A DNA stretch of 64,000 nucleotides, taken from Paracoccus yibinensis (GTDB lineage: Bacteria > Pseudomonadota > Alphaproteobacteria > Rhodobacterales > Rhodobacteraceae). The stretch covers positions 658,610-722,609 of the forward strand of contig NZ_JAVCWH010000001.1 of NCBI RefSeq assembly GCF_030846195.1. Reading direction: 5' to 3'. This document shows, piece after piece, positions 1 through 8,602 of the stretch. The position numbers and the translations under genes were made by a program. Below the pieces are notes generated by a model that saw nothing but the letters and a program-made list of their open reading frames with translations, was not told the DNA's origin and did not search any database. Each line of letters begins with the position of its first letter. Position 1 is the first letter of the stretch.

Positions 1-2605
1 GCCGGGGATCGGGTTGCGATGCGGACGCGGGCTGCGGCGTGGGATCAGACGTGCCCTGCGCCTCGGCCGCCAGGGTTTCCTGCCGGGCATTGGCGATCAC
101 ATGACGCAGCCGGCGGGCCAGGGCCTCGCGCGGATAGGGTTTCGACAACAGTTCGACACCCGGATCCAGCCGCCCGCCATGGACGATGGAATTCTCGGTA
201 TAGCCCGAGGTGAACAGCACCCCCAGCCCCGGCAGGATCTCTTGCGCGCGGCGCGCCATGTCCCGGCTGGACAGCCCGCCGGGCATCACCACATCGGTGA
301 ACAGCACGTCGATATGCAGCCCGCTTTCAACCACCGCAAGCCCAGCCTGCGCGTCCCGCGCGGTCAGCACCTTATAGCCCAGCGATTCCAGCAGATCGAC
401 CACGGTGGCGCGCACCGCCTCGTCATCCTCGACCACCAGGATGGTCTCGGAACCGCCCACCACGGGACCGTTGAACTGCGGGGCGTCGGTTTCCTCGTCG
501 CTGTCGGATCGGGGCAGATAGATGCGCACGGTCGTTCCTTCGTTCACCTCACTATAGACCGACACGTGCCCCCCCGATTGCTTGACGAACCCATAGACCA
601 TCGACATCCCCAGACCGGTGCCGCGCCCTTCGGGCTTGGTGGAATAGAAGGGATCGAAGATCCGCTCCAGCACCTCGGGGCTCATGCCGCAGCCGGTGTC
701 GGTCACGGCCAGCATCACGTAATCTCCGGCCCGAACATCGCCCGCCGTCACCGCATAGGCATCATCCAGTTGCGTGTTCGCCATCTCGATGGTCAGGCGG
801 CCGGGGCCGTCCATGGCATCGCGGGCATTGATCGCCAGGTTCAGAAGCGCGCTTTCCAGATGAGCGCGATCCACGCAGATATTCCACAAACCTTCGGGCA
901 CGATCACCTCGACCTCGATCGCCTCGCCCAGGGAACGGCGCAGCATCTCGTCCATTTCGTTGACCAAGCGGCAGGGCTGGATCACCCGCGGCTCCAGCGG
1001 CTGGCGGCGGCCAAAGGCCAGAAGCTGGCTGGCAAGCTTGGCCCCGCGTGCGACAGCGGACAGGGCATTGTCCACCCGCTGGCCGGCCCTGGCATTGCCC
1101 TCCACGTCCTTGGACAGCATCTGAAGGTTTCCGGCGATCACCTGGAGAAGATTGTTGAAATCGTGCGCCACGCCGCCGGTCAACTGCCCCATGGATTCCA
1201 TCTTCTGCGACCGGTGCAGCGCCCGTTCCGTGGTGCGATGCCGGTCGATTTCGTCGGCGACGCGGGCCTCGAGCGTTTCGTTCAGGCGGCGCAACTGTTC
1301 CTCGGCCCGCTCGCGATGGGTTATCTGGCGCTGCAAATCCTCGGCCTGGGCCTGCAACTGCGCCTCGGACAGGCGCTGTTCGGTGATGTCGGTGTGAACG
1401 CCCACCCATTCCCTGATATCGCCCCCGTCGTTCAGCGTGGGCACGGCGCGGATGGCGAAAATGCGGTACTCACCGTCCGCGCAACGCACCCGGTGTTCCC
1501 ATTCGAAGGTCGTTTGGCCGGCAAGCGCCCGGTGCCAGGCCTCGACAGTGGGGGCGCGGTCGTCGGGATGCACGGCATCCGCCCAGCCGTATTCCTGATA
1601 GTCGTCGAAATCCTGGCCGGTCAGCGCGGCCCAGCCCCTCTGCTCACCGATCATCCGGCCATCGGCGCTGTTGGTCCACAAGACGCTGTGAATTGCCTCC
1701 ACCGCGGCGCGGAAGCGGTCGTTGCTGTCGCGTAGCTGGTTTTCGGTCTGCTTGCGATCCTCGATGTCGATCAGGATCATGTAGACGCCGTCGATCCGCT
1801 CCTCTCCCGACTTCCGGGGCAGGCAACGCATCTCGAAGGCACGAGGGCGGTCGCCGGGCAGGCGGACGGTTGCATCGACATTCACCGTTTCGCCCAGAAG
1901 GGCGCGGTTCAGCATATCCTCGGTCAGGGCGGCCTGGGCGGATCCCAGGATGTCCCCGATCCGCTTGCCGATCACCTGTTCATGGGTGATGCCGAACACC
2001 TCGAGATAGCACTGGTTTGCGAACCGGAAGACCAGCGACTTGTCCAGGAACGCCACCAGGATCGGCAGGGCGTCGGACAGATGGTAAAGTTCGGCCCGGC
2101 TTTCCGCCAGCGCCTCTCGCGCGCGGACCGACTGGGTGATGTCCAGCACCGTGCAAAGCACGCCATCCACGCGGATGCCGGTGTCGTCATAGATCGGCGT
2201 GTAGAACAGGTCGAAGACCACGTCCTCGGGGTGGCCGTTGCGGTGCAGGACCATGCGCTGTTCACGGAAGGCCTGAACCTCTCCGCGCAGGCCGCGTTCC
2301 AGGATGGCGCGGTTCCAGTCCCAGATTTCGGGCCAGACATCGGGAACCCTGCCGCCCAGGGCGCGCGGGTGATAGTTCGCGGCGATCTCGGCATAGCCGT
2401 CGTTGTAGATCATCACGTGATCCGGTCCCCACATCAGCACCTGTGGAATGGGGGAGTTGACCAGCGAATTGACCTTGATCCGCAGGTGCTGCGGCCATCG
2501 GTCGATCGGACCCAGCGACGTGCGCGACCAGTCGAAATTCCGCACAAGGTCGCCGCAAGAGCCGCCGCCCACAGGCCAGGAAGAAGGGGAAGACAGCTCT
2601 GTCAT
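1..2605 (-). CDS. Hybrid PAS sensor histidine kinase with receiver domain (3' end off window)
   Basis: This is a cytoplasmic sensory kinase with its own receiver domain. The frame is open from ATG at 2605 to base 1, giving 868 codons with no stop, so the extreme C-terminus lies outside the window. The order is three PAS-like domains (about residues 45-165, 170-285 and 300-420), a charged linker or coiled coil (420-465), a HisKA domain with His481 in HDFNNLLQ, a HATPase (585-705; N-box LNLAINARDAMDG, G-box GRGTGLGMSM) and a REC domain (725-840) with phospho-acceptor Asp771 in LFTDVVMP and Lys in LLSKPYP. No transmembrane segment is seen, so the signal is probably internal. The input is unknown; no heme or flavin motif was recognised. 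The remaining tail is proline/serine-rich and probably short. Confidence 0.9.
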   Translation of the reverse strand, partial: MTELSSPSSWPVGGGSCGDLVRNFDWSRTSLGPIDRWPQHLRIKVNSLVNSPIPQVLMWGPDHVMIYNDGYAEIAANYHPRALGGRVPDVWPEIWDWNRAILERGLRGEVQAFREQRMVLHRNGHPEDVVFDLFYTPIYDDTGIRVDGVLCTVLDITQSVRAREALAESRAELYHLSDALPILVAFLDKSLVFRFANQCYLEVFGITHEQVIGKRIGDILGSAQAALTEDMLNRALLGETVNVDATVRLPGDRPRAFEMRCLPRKSGEERIDGVYMILIDIEDRKQTENQLRDSNDRFRAAVEAIHSVLWTNSADGRMIGEQRGWAALTGQDFDDYQEYGWADAVHPDDRAPTVEAWHRALAGQTTFEWEHRVRCADGEYRIFAIRAVPTLNDGGDIREWVGVHTDITEQRLSEAQLQAQAEDLQRQITHRERAEEQLRRLNETLEARVADEIDRHRTTERALHRSQKMESMGQLTGGVAHDFNNLLQVIAGNLQMLSKDVEGNARAGQRVDNALSAVARGAKLASQLLAFGRRQPLEPRVIQPCRLVNEMDEMLRRSLGEAIEVEVIVPEGLWNICVDRAHLESALLNLAINARDAMDGPGRLTIEMANTQLDDAYAVTAGDVRAGDYVMLAVTDTGCGMSPEVLERIFDPFYSTKPEGRGTGLGMSMVYGFVKQSGGHVSVYSEVNEGTTVRIYLPRSDSDEETDAPQFNGPVVGGSETILVVEDDEAVRATVVDLLESLGYKVLTARDAQAGLAVVESGLHIDVLFTDVVMPGGLSSRDMARRAQEILPGLGVLFTSGYTENSIVHGGRLDPGVELLSKPYPREALARRLRHVIANARQETLAAEAQGTSDPTPQPASASQPDPR

Positions 2606-2713
2606 TATCGTGCGCGCCCGCAAAGTCCGGAATGATCGCCGGAAATTAGGCAGGGATTTCGCAGGCTGCAAGCAAGGACCGTGCGGCAGGAACGCCAGTC
2701 AACGTAAATCAAT

Positions 2714-2733
2714 CGGGCGGGCTGGCCCGCCCG
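2714..2733 (-). terminator. Hairpin downstream of the RTX gene
   Basis: A perfect 8-bp stem (CGGGCGGG/CCCGCCCG) with a 4-nt loop lies 16 bases beyond the stop codon of the RTX gene on the minus strand. It is followed by a weakly T-rich stretch. The U-tract is poor, so termination may be partial. Confidence 0.5.
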
Positions 2734-2748
2734 CCCGAACCGTTGATC

Positions 2749-3411
2749 TCAGAACGTGAAATCGCCCAGGTCCAGCTGGCCGCGCTGCATGTCGGCGATG
2801 GTGATCGAGGTGGCCGCATCCAGCACCAGCACCAGGTCCGAACCCTGTTGCCTGGCATTGGCGATGATCTGGCTGACCTGGGCGCGGCTGAAATCGTCCA
2901 GGTCGATCCGGTCGATGCCATTCTGGAAATCGACGATGCGGTCACGGCCGTCGCCGCGTTCGAATTCGAAGACATCGGCGCCCATTCCGCCGTTCAGGAC
3001 ATCATTGCCCGAATCGCCGTCCAGCCGGTCGTTACCGGTGCCGCCCCACAGCAGGTCGTTACCGCTGCCGCCGTCCAGGTCGTCGTTGTCGGCGCCGCCA
3101 TACAGACGGTCGCTGCCGCGTCCGCCATCCAGTTCGTCCCGGCCTGCGCCTCCGTCCAGGATGTCGTTGCCGTCGTCGCCGTCCAGTTCGTCGTTGCCGT
3201 TCTGGCCCCAGATCCGGTCATCCCCGGCCCCGCCCTCGATCTCGTCCTGGCCGTCGCCGCCATACAGACGGTCTGCGCCGTCGCCGCCATGGATGTCGTC
3301 GTTGCCGCCATAACCATTGATCAGGTCATTGCCGCGCAGCCCTGCCAGCCAGTCGGCCAGCGACGTGCCGCCGATGGTGTCCGCCGCGTTGGTGCCTGTC
3401 TTGCGTGCCAT
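2749..3411 (-). CDS. Small RTX calcium-binding repeat protein
   Basis: This 220-residue protein consists almost entirely of glycine/aspartate-rich RTX nonapeptides (GGxGxDxLx type) from about residue 20 to 145. A C-terminal segment (about 150-220) resembles the cap found on serralysins and other type I secretion substrates. It has no N-terminal signal peptide and no catalytic domain, and the extreme C-terminus (LDLGDFTF) fits an uncleaved type I export signal. Each repeat half-turn is expected to bind Ca2+, folding the protein outside the cell. A good ribosome site (AGGAAAGGA) precedes the ATG. It is transcribed divergently from the PepSY/two-component operon. No hlyBD/tolC-type exporter is visible in the window. 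The molecular role is unknown. Confidence 0.88.
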   Translation of the reverse strand: MARKTGTNAADTIGGTSLADWLAGLRGNDLINGYGGNDDIHGGDGADRLYGGDGQDEIEGGAGDDRIWGQNGNDELDGDDGNDILDGGAGRDELDGGRGSDRLYGGADNDDLDGGSGNDLLWGGTGNDRLDGDSGNDVLNGGMGADVFEFERGDGRDRIVDFQNGIDRIDLDDFSRAQVSQIIANARQQGSDLVLVLDAATSITIADMQRGQLDLGDFTF

Positions 3412-3513
3412 ATGCGTATTCCTTTCCTGAACAGGGGGCCAAGGCCCAAGGCATGACCCCGGTGATGCGAATCGATCCTAGTCCATGGGGGCTGACAGGC
3501 TTCTGACCGGGAT

Positions 3514-3567
3514 CGTCAGGAAATTGTCAGCAGGACATCCCTGCGGAAAATGTCAGCGGATTGTCAG
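3514..3567 (+). promoter_or_regulatory. TGTCAG direct repeats, probable response-regulator sites
   Basis: The 180-bp divergent gap holds CGTCAG at 3514, TGTCAG at 3525, TGTCAG at 3551 and TGTCAG at 3562. The spacings are 11, 26 and 11 bp, so there are two pairs of repeats one helical turn apart. OmpR/PhoB-family regulators typically bind such tandem sites. An inverted copy (CTGACA) lies at 3492-3497. The sites are 24-77 bp upstream of the PepSY gene and 100-160 bp upstream of the RTX gene, so they could serve both. The likely binder is the OmpR-family protein encoded at 3902-4564; that is inference. Confidence 0.55.
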
Positions 3568-3590
3568 CGACATTCCGCTAGTGTCGGGCC

Positions 3591-3902
3591 ATGAAACATC
3601 TGCTTGCCATCACCCTTGCCTTGCTTGTTCCGTCCACCGTGGGCGGCCAGCAGGACGTCGTTCCCGACTTCGAACTGGCCCAGGGCGCCGTCGAACGGGG
3701 GGAAATCCTGCCGCTGGCCCGGATCCTGGGATTGCTCAAGGACGAACATCCCGGCACCGTGGTCGAGATCGAGCTTGAATACGAAGGCGACATCCGCGTC
3801 TATGAGGTCGAACTGATCACCCCCTCGGGCCGGTTGATCGAAGTCGATATGGAAGCCGCAACCGGACGTGTGCTGAAGGTCGAGGAGGAGAACGACGACT
3901 GA
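3591..3902 (+). CDS. Periplasmic PepSY-domain protein
   Basis: This is a 103-residue protein with an N-terminal signal peptide (MKHLLAITLALLVPSTVGG) and one PepSY-like domain covering about residues 25-100. The recognisable part is the alternating strand, helix and strand pattern ending in the typical E-V-x-L-I-T/E-V-D-x-x-T-G-x-V-L pattern. Short PepSY proteins of this kind are commonly the first gene of PepSY - response regulator - sensor kinase operons. They are thought to act in the periplasm on the sensor or on a protease. Its stop overlaps the start of the response regulator gene (TGATG), which implies translational coupling. The start has no strong competitor. The function as a modulator of the kinase is inferred from context. 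Confidence 0.8.
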   Translation: MKHLLAITLALLVPSTVGGQQDVVPDFELAQGAVERGEILPLARILGLLKDEHPGTVVEIELEYEGDIRVYEVELITPSGRLIEVDMEAATGRVLKVEEENDD

Positions 3903-4564
3903 TGCGCGCCCTTGTGGTCGAAGATGACCGCCGCATCGCCTCGGATCTGGAACGTGCGCTGTCATCGGCCGGATTCCGGGTCGAGCGGATCGAGGATGGC
4001 GAAACCGCCTGGTTTCGCGGCGGCACCGAAAGCTATGATCTGATCGTGCTGGATCTGGGGCTGCCCCGGCTGGACGGGCTGACGGTCCTGAAACGCTGGC
4101 GGGCCGAGGGCTGCGAAAGCCCGGTCCTGATCCTGACCGCGCGCGGCGCCTGGACCGAAAGGGTCGAGGGCATCGATGCGGGCGCGGACGATTACCTGCC
4201 CAAGCCATTTCGGATGGAGGAGCTGATCGCCCGCGCCCGCGCCCTTGTGCGACGATCCGGGGGGCGGGCGACCTCGATCCAGCAGGTCGGGGATCTGCTG
4301 GTGGACCTGAACCGCATGTCCGTGGCGGTGTCCGGGGTGCCTGTGTCCGTGACGCCTCTGGAATACCGGCTGCTGTCCTATCTGACGCTGCACCGTGACC
4401 GGACGGTTTCGCCCTCGGAACTGCTGGAACACCTGTATGGCGACGACGACGCCCGCGACGCCAACGCGCTCGAGGCGGTGATCGCCCGGCTGCGGCGCAA
4501 GGTCGGACCGGGCGTGATCCAGACCCGGCGCGGCTTCGGCTATGACCTGGGTGTCGCGGGCTGA
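3902..4564 (+). CDS. OmpR-family response regulator
   Basis: This 220-residue two-component response regulator has a receiver domain at residues 1-115, with the acidic pair near the N-terminus (VEDDR), phospho-acceptor Asp51 in VLDLGLP and the conserved Lys in LPKPF. A winged-helix Trans_reg_C domain follows at about 125-218 (TPLEYRLLSYL, RLRRKVG, TRRGFGYDL). It is coupled by overlapping stop/start codons to the PepSY gene upstream and the sensor kinase gene downstream. The DNA target is probably the TGTCAG repeat cluster just upstream of the operon, meaning autoregulation. The family resembles QseB/PhoP/PmrA regulators, but I cannot assign an exact orthologue. Confidence 0.93.
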   Translation: MRALVVEDDRRIASDLERALSSAGFRVERIEDGETAWFRGGTESYDLIVLDLGLPRLDGLTVLKRWRAEGCESPVLILTARGAWTERVEGIDAGADDYLPKPFRMEELIARARALVRRSGGRATSIQQVGDLLVDLNRMSVAVSGVPVSVTPLEYRLLSYLTLHRDRTVSPSELLEHLYGDDDARDANALEAVIARLRRKVGPGVIQTRRGFGYDLGVAG

Positions 4565-5982
4565 TGCGGCGGTCCCTGCGGCTGCGGCTGCTGGTGGTCG
4601 GCGCTTTTGCGATCATCGCCACATTGGGGGGCGCCGCGCTTGGGCTGGCGCTGCTGTTCGAACGTCACGTCGAACGGGTGGCGGTGAGCGACCTGGAAGC
4701 CCGTGCATTGACCCTGGCAGGGATCGTCGAACATGACGCCAATGGGGTGCCCCGCCTTGCCGCACCCCCGGCGGACCGGCTGTATCGGCAGCCCTTTTCC
4801 GGGCACTACTGGCAGGTCGCCTTGGGGGACCAGGTGGAACGGTCGCGATCCCTGTGGGACCATACCCTGCCCATGGACCGCCCCGCCCCCCCGCCCGGCC
4901 GCAGCGCGGTGCTGTCCCTGCCCGGTCCCATGGGCGAGCGGCTGCTGGTCGTGGAACAGGCGCTGCTGGTGGGGCGCGATCCAGAACCCCTGGTGCTGCG
5001 CATCATCGTCGCCGCGGACCGGGCCGAACTGACGGCGGCGAGGCAGGATTTCCTGGATGATCTGATGCCCTATCTGGCCTTTCTGGCCCTGCTGCTGATG
5101 ACCGCATCCTGGCTGCAAGTCCGCATCGGCCTGGCCCCCCTGGCCCAGGTCGCGGACCGCGTGCAGGCCCTGTCCCAGGGCCGGCGGTCGCGCATCGGCA
5201 CCGACCTGCCGGACGAAATGCTGCCCCTGTCGCATCAACTGGACGCGTTGCTGGATGCGCGCGATGCCGAACTGCTGCGGGCACGGCACCGTGCCGGCGA
5301 TCTGGCCCATGGCTTCAAGACCCCGCTCCAGGCGCTGCTGGGCGATGCCCGCGCATTGCGCCAGAGAGGCGAGACGGACATTGCGGACAGTATCGAAATG
5401 GTCATTGCCTCGATGCGGCGTCTGGTTGACCGCGAACTGGCGCGCGCGCGCATCCAGTCGGACCGCCGCGCGGCCAAGGCCGATCCTGCGGCGATCACCA
5501 CGCGGCTGGTCCAGGTTCTGCGCCGGACTCCGAAAGGGTCCGATCTGGACTGGCATTTGCAGGCGCCCCTGACCGGCCCGCAGGCTCGCATCGACCCCGA
5601 TGACCTGACCGAGGCACTTGGCGCCTTGCTGGAAAACGCGATGCAGCACGCCGTCGCAACCGTCACCGTCACGGTCACGGCCGCATCCGATCGCGTCGTC
5701 ATCAGCATCTGCGACGACGGCCCCGGCGTCCCGGACGAGGCACTGGCGCGGCTGTCCCAACGCGGGCTGCGCCTTGATGAAAGCGGCGAAGGGCAAGGTA
5801 TCGGGCTGGCCATCGTCAGCGACATCGCCGAGGCGGCGGACGGACGACTGTCCTTCCGCAATGCCGATCCCGGCCTGTGCATCGAACTGACCCTGGCGGC
5901 CGCCCCGCCACCCAAACAGGCGGCTGTCCAGGGGAACGTCCGTCCTAGACGGCGATCCCGTGCCGGCCCGCCAGATCGGTAA
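4564..5982 (+). CDS. Membrane sensor histidine kinase of the PepSY operon
   Basis: This 472-residue inner-membrane kinase is the partner of the preceding regulator; the ATG overlaps the regulator stop (TGATG). Membrane segments lie at about residues 7-33 and 165-185 and bracket a periplasmic domain of about 130 residues. A HAMP-like stretch follows, then the phosphorylation helix with His249 in AHGFKTPLQALL, and a HATPase with N-box LLENAMQHA, DDGPGVP and GQGIGLAIV. The H-box has G-F-K where many kinases have E-L-R, as in PhoQ-like kinases. The last 38 bp overlap the end of the convergent ATPase gene, so the arginine/proline-rich tail may be non-essential. The signal is unknown. Confidence 0.9.
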   Translation: MRRSLRLRLLVVGAFAIIATLGGAALGLALLFERHVERVAVSDLEARALTLAGIVEHDANGVPRLAAPPADRLYRQPFSGHYWQVALGDQVERSRSLWDHTLPMDRPAPPPGRSAVLSLPGPMGERLLVVEQALLVGRDPEPLVLRIIVAADRAELTAARQDFLDDLMPYLAFLALLLMTASWLQVRIGLAPLAQVADRVQALSQGRRSRIGTDLPDEMLPLSHQLDALLDARDAELLRARHRAGDLAHGFKTPLQALLGDARALRQRGETDIADSIEMVIASMRRLVDRELARARIQSDRRAAKADPAAITTRLVQVLRRTPKGSDLDWHLQAPLTGPQARIDPDDLTEALGALLENAMQHAVATVTVTVTAASDRVVISICDDGPGVPDEALARLSQRGLRLDESGEGQGIGLAIVSDIAEAADGRLSFRNADPGLCIELTLAAAPPPKQAAVQGNVRPRRRSRAGPPDR

Positions 5983-6784
5983 AGAACTGCCAGGCCACCC
6001 GGCCCGACCGGCCCCCGCGCGTGGCCTGCCATTCGATCGCCTCGGCCCGCAGGGCATCGGGGTCGATGGTCAGTCCGTAAGCCGCGCAGTAGCCCCGCAC
6101 CATCGCCAGATATTCGTCCTGGGAACAGGGATGGAAACCCAGCCAAAGCCCGAAACGGTCGGACAGGGACACCTTTTCCTCGACCGCCTCGCCAGGATGG
6201 ATGGCGGTGGCGCGTTCGTTGTCGATCATGTCGCGCGGCATCAGGTGGCGGCGGTTCGACGTGGCATAAAGGATCACGTTCGCAGGCCGCCCGCTGATGC
6301 CGCCGTCCAGCACGGCCTTCAGCGACTTGTATTGCGTATCGTCATGGCTGAAGGACAGGTCGTCCGAAAACAGCAGGAACCGCTTGTCCGTGGCGCGACC
6401 CAGGATCGCCAGCAACCGCCCGACCGAACCCAGGTCGTCGCGGGCGATTTCCACCAAGACCAGGGGCAGGCCTTCTGCCACGGCCTCGGCATGGACGGCC
6501 TTGACCAGCGACGACTTGCCCATCCCCCGCGCGCCCCACAACAGGGCGTTGTTCGCACCGAAGCCGCGCGCGAATTGCAGGGTGTTGTCCAGCAGGATCT
6601 GCTTGGCACGGTCTATGCCGATCAACTGGACCAGATCGACCCGGTCCACGACATCGACAGGCTCAAGCCGGTCTGGATCGGGATGCCAGACATAGGCCGT
6701 CGCTTCCGTAAAGCTGGGCGCAGGCACAGGCGGCGGGGCCAGGCGTTCCAACGCCTCGGCGATGCGGCGCAGGTCGTCGGGCAT
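5945..6784 (-). CDS. DUF815 AAA-type ATP-binding protein
   Basis: This is a 279-residue P-loop ATPase of the DUF815 family. Walker A is GARGMGKSS at residues 84-92. The Walker B region is LLFSDDLSF, followed by a sensor-1-like ILYATSNRRHLMPRD block and a C-terminal GGRSGRVAWQF block, all characteristic of the family. The ATG overlaps the tatC stop (TGATG), so it is the last gene of the tatABC operon. This linkage is frequent in Rhodobacterales, but I know of no proven role for the protein in Tat export. The start after tatC is preferred because any longer frame would run antisense to the sense of tatC. The function beyond ATP binding is unknown. Confidence 0.88.
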   Translation of the reverse strand: MPDDLRRIAEALERLAPPPVPAPSFTEATAYVWHPDPDRLEPVDVVDRVDLVQLIGIDRAKQILLDNTLQFARGFGANNALLWGARGMGKSSLVKAVHAEAVAEGLPLVLVEIARDDLGSVGRLLAILGRATDKRFLLFSDDLSFSHDDTQYKSLKAVLDGGISGRPANVILYATSNRRHLMPRDMIDNERATAIHPGEAVEEKVSLSDRFGLWLGFHPCSQDEYLAMVRGYCAAYGLTIDPDALRAEAIEWQATRGGRSGRVAWQFFTDLAGRHGIAV

Positions 6785-7638
6785 CAGGCGTCTTCGTCCC
6801 ACAGTCCCTGGGCACGAAGTTCCTTTTCGCGCGATTTCTCGATCTGCCGGACCACCTGGATCGAAATCTCGTACAGCCCGTAAACGACCGAGAACAGCAC
6901 AAGCTGGCTGCCCACGTCGGGCGGCGTCAGACAGGCGGCCAGCGTCAGGATCACCACCACCGCATAGCGGCGCGTGCTGGCCAAGGTCTGGGCGGACACC
7001 AGCCCCGCGCGTCCCATAAGGGCCAGGGCCACCGGCAACTGGAACGACAACCCGAAAGCCAGGATGAACCGCGTCGTCAGGTTCAGGTACTCGCTGACCG
7101 ACCCCTGGAACACGATGCCCGCAAGCTCGGTGTTCGTCGATGCCTCGAGTGCGGCGGGATCGTCGGGCAGCGCCAGCGGACCCTGCTGGAAGCCCAGGAA
7201 GAACGAGAACACCATCGGCAGGATGACGTAATAGGCGAATGCTGCGCCAATGGCGAACATCACCGGCGATGCGATCAGGAACGGCAGGAACGCCCGCTTT
7301 TCGCTGCGATAAAGGCCCGGCGCCACGAAGCGCCACAATTGATAAGCGATGATCGGGAAGGCCAGGATGAAGCCGCCGAAGAACGAGATCCGCAGGGCCA
7401 CGGTAAAGCCCTCCTGCAGCTTCAGCAGGATCAGCCCGCATTCCTGCCCGCGATCTTCCAGCGCGGCGCAGATCGGCTTGGTCAGGAAGTTGTAGATCGG
7501 GTTCCAGACCAGATAGCACAGGACCATCGCCACCACGAAGGCCAGCGCAGACCAGATCAGGCGGCTGCGCAGTTCCTTGAGATGCTCGATCAGCGGGGCC
7601 GAGCTGTCGTCCAGCTCATCGACGTTCTGCGATGACAC
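6784..7638 (-). CDS. tatC: Sec-independent protein translocase TatC
   Basis: This 284-residue polytopic inner-membrane protein binds twin-arginine signal peptides together with TatB. Six hydrophobic segments can be followed, the first at about residues 30-50 after the cytoplasmic [12 protein letters not shown] motif that contacts signal peptides. The conserved FGGFILAFP and the final transmembrane segments ending before a charged tail are present. The start is GTG, immediately after the tatB stop TAA with no gap. The Tat-dependent TRAP binding protein at 31095 is a likely client, because its signal carries an RR motif. Confidence 0.96.
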   Translation of the reverse strand: MSSQNVDELDDSSAPLIEHLKELRSRLIWSALAFVVAMVLCYLVWNPIYNFLTKPICAALEDRGQECGLILLKLQEGFTVALRISFFGGFILAFPIIAYQLWRFVAPGLYRSEKRAFLPFLIASPVMFAIGAAFAYYVILPMVFSFFLGFQQGPLALPDDPAALEASTNTELAGIVFQGSVSEYLNLTTRFILAFGLSFQLPVALALMGRAGLVSAQTLASTRRYAVVVILTLAACLTPPDVGSQLVLFSVVYGLYEISIQVVRQIEKSREKELRAQGLWDEDA

Positions 7639-8118
7639 TTATTGGTCCTTCATGTCCGAACGGCGGACACCGGCGATGCGGCGCGAGGTGTCCGACATCG
7701 GGGCGGCGGCGGGTTCGTTTGCGGCCTGCATGGCGGCAGGCACGGGTGGCGCGTCCAGGGGCCGGGCATCGGCGGGGGCGGCAGGCGCCGCCGGGTCCGG
7801 CCGGGGCCGAACGGCCTTGTCCAGGCTGGATCTTGGATCCCACTCCTCGAATCGGGTCGCGGCCCGGTCCAGGGCATCCAGGCCCAGCGACTTCTTCGAG
7901 GTCAGGTTCTTCAGGTCCCTCAGATCCTTGGTCGCCTCGCTGATGCCGCTGCCCTTGGCGGCATCCTCCATCGCGCTTGTGAATTCCCGCGCCATGGACC
8001 GTGCCCGCGCCGTGATCCGGCCCAGGGTATGAAACAGCTTCGGCAAATCCTCGGGACCGATGACGATCAGCGCGACGACACCGATCAGCAGCAGTTCGCT
8101 CCACCCGACATCAAGCAT
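7639..8118 (-). CDS. tatB: Sec-independent protein translocase TatB
   Basis: This 159-residue protein has an N-terminal membrane helix (about residues 5-22, WSELLLIGVVALIVIGPE), the conserved Gly-Pro hinge followed by E-D-L-P, an amphipathic helix (LFHTLGRITARARSMA) and a long, proline/alanine-rich charged cytoplasmic tail. The G-P-E-D-L-P hinge and the greater length separate it from TatA. It forms the substrate receptor with TatC. It lies between tatA and tatC on the minus strand, 27 bp from tatA. Confidence 0.95.
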   Translation of the reverse strand: MLDVGWSELLLIGVVALIVIGPEDLPKLFHTLGRITARARSMAREFTSAMEDAAKGSGISEATKDLRDLKNLTSKKSLGLDALDRAATRFEEWDPRSSLDKAVRPRPDPAAPAAPADARPLDAPPVPAAMQAANEPAAAPMSDTSRRIAGVRRSDMKDQ

Positions 8119-8145
8119 TCTGGAACCCCTGTCCCGGTTTCGGGA

Positions 8146-8400
8146 TCACACGCGGGGTTCGTTCGAAGGGGTCACATCGCGGGCTTCGGTGCCCGGAACC
8201 GGCTGGATGGGCTGGACCGGCTTGTCCAGGGCGGCATTGCGTTCCGCATTGGCTTCCGAAGTGCCGTCGTTCAGGCCCTTCTTGAAGGCGGTGATGCCCT
8301 TGCCGAATTCGCCCATCAGCGAGGAAACCTTGCCGCGGCCGAACAGGACCAGGACCACGATGGCGATAACAAGCAGTGCCATGGGGGACGGCATGTGCAT
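8146..8400 (-). CDS. tatA: Sec-independent protein translocase TatA
   Basis: This 84-residue protein is the pore-forming Tat subunit. It has a single N-terminal membrane helix ([18 protein letters not shown]), the F-G-R-G-K hinge with its phenylalanine-glycine pair, an amphipathic helix ([18 protein letters not shown]) and an acidic/proline tail. Three methionines (residues 1, 3 and 7) could start translation; ATG 8400 is chosen because GGAG lies about 7 nt upstream. It is the first gene of the tatABC-DUF815 operon. The promoter must lie in the 200-bp gap shared with the divergent marC. Confidence 0.94.
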   Translation of the reverse strand: MHMPSPMALLVIAIVVLVLFGRGKVSSLMGEFGKGITAFKKGLNDGTSEANAERNAALDKPVQPIQPVPGTEARDVTPSNEPRV

Positions 8401-8602
8401 TTCAGTTCTCCAGTTCCAGGGCCAGGCCGCGGCCTGGGTTCAACCAATCTGCGGAATATAGGCCCTATGCCACCGCAGCGAAAGCCCAACTGCCATGATT
8501 CGAGGCCTTCTTCATTAATCTGAAACAAACTGACGTTATTTTGAAAAGGCCGTCCCCCGCCGCCCGGCTTGGCAGAGCCGGGCGTGCAGGCCATAAGCAC
8601 GC

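Noticed and set aside
14..1735. A 573-codon open frame on the plus strand over the sensor kinase.
   Set aside because: It is a GC-driven mirror of the kinase gene on the minus strand, which shows clear PAS, HisKA, HATPase and REC motifs; the plus-strand frame has no recognisable domain.
2990..3330. Regularly spaced DNA repeats that could look like a CRISPR array.
   Set aside because: They encode RTX nonapeptides in frame; repeat units differ in sequence, and there are no spacers or cas genes.
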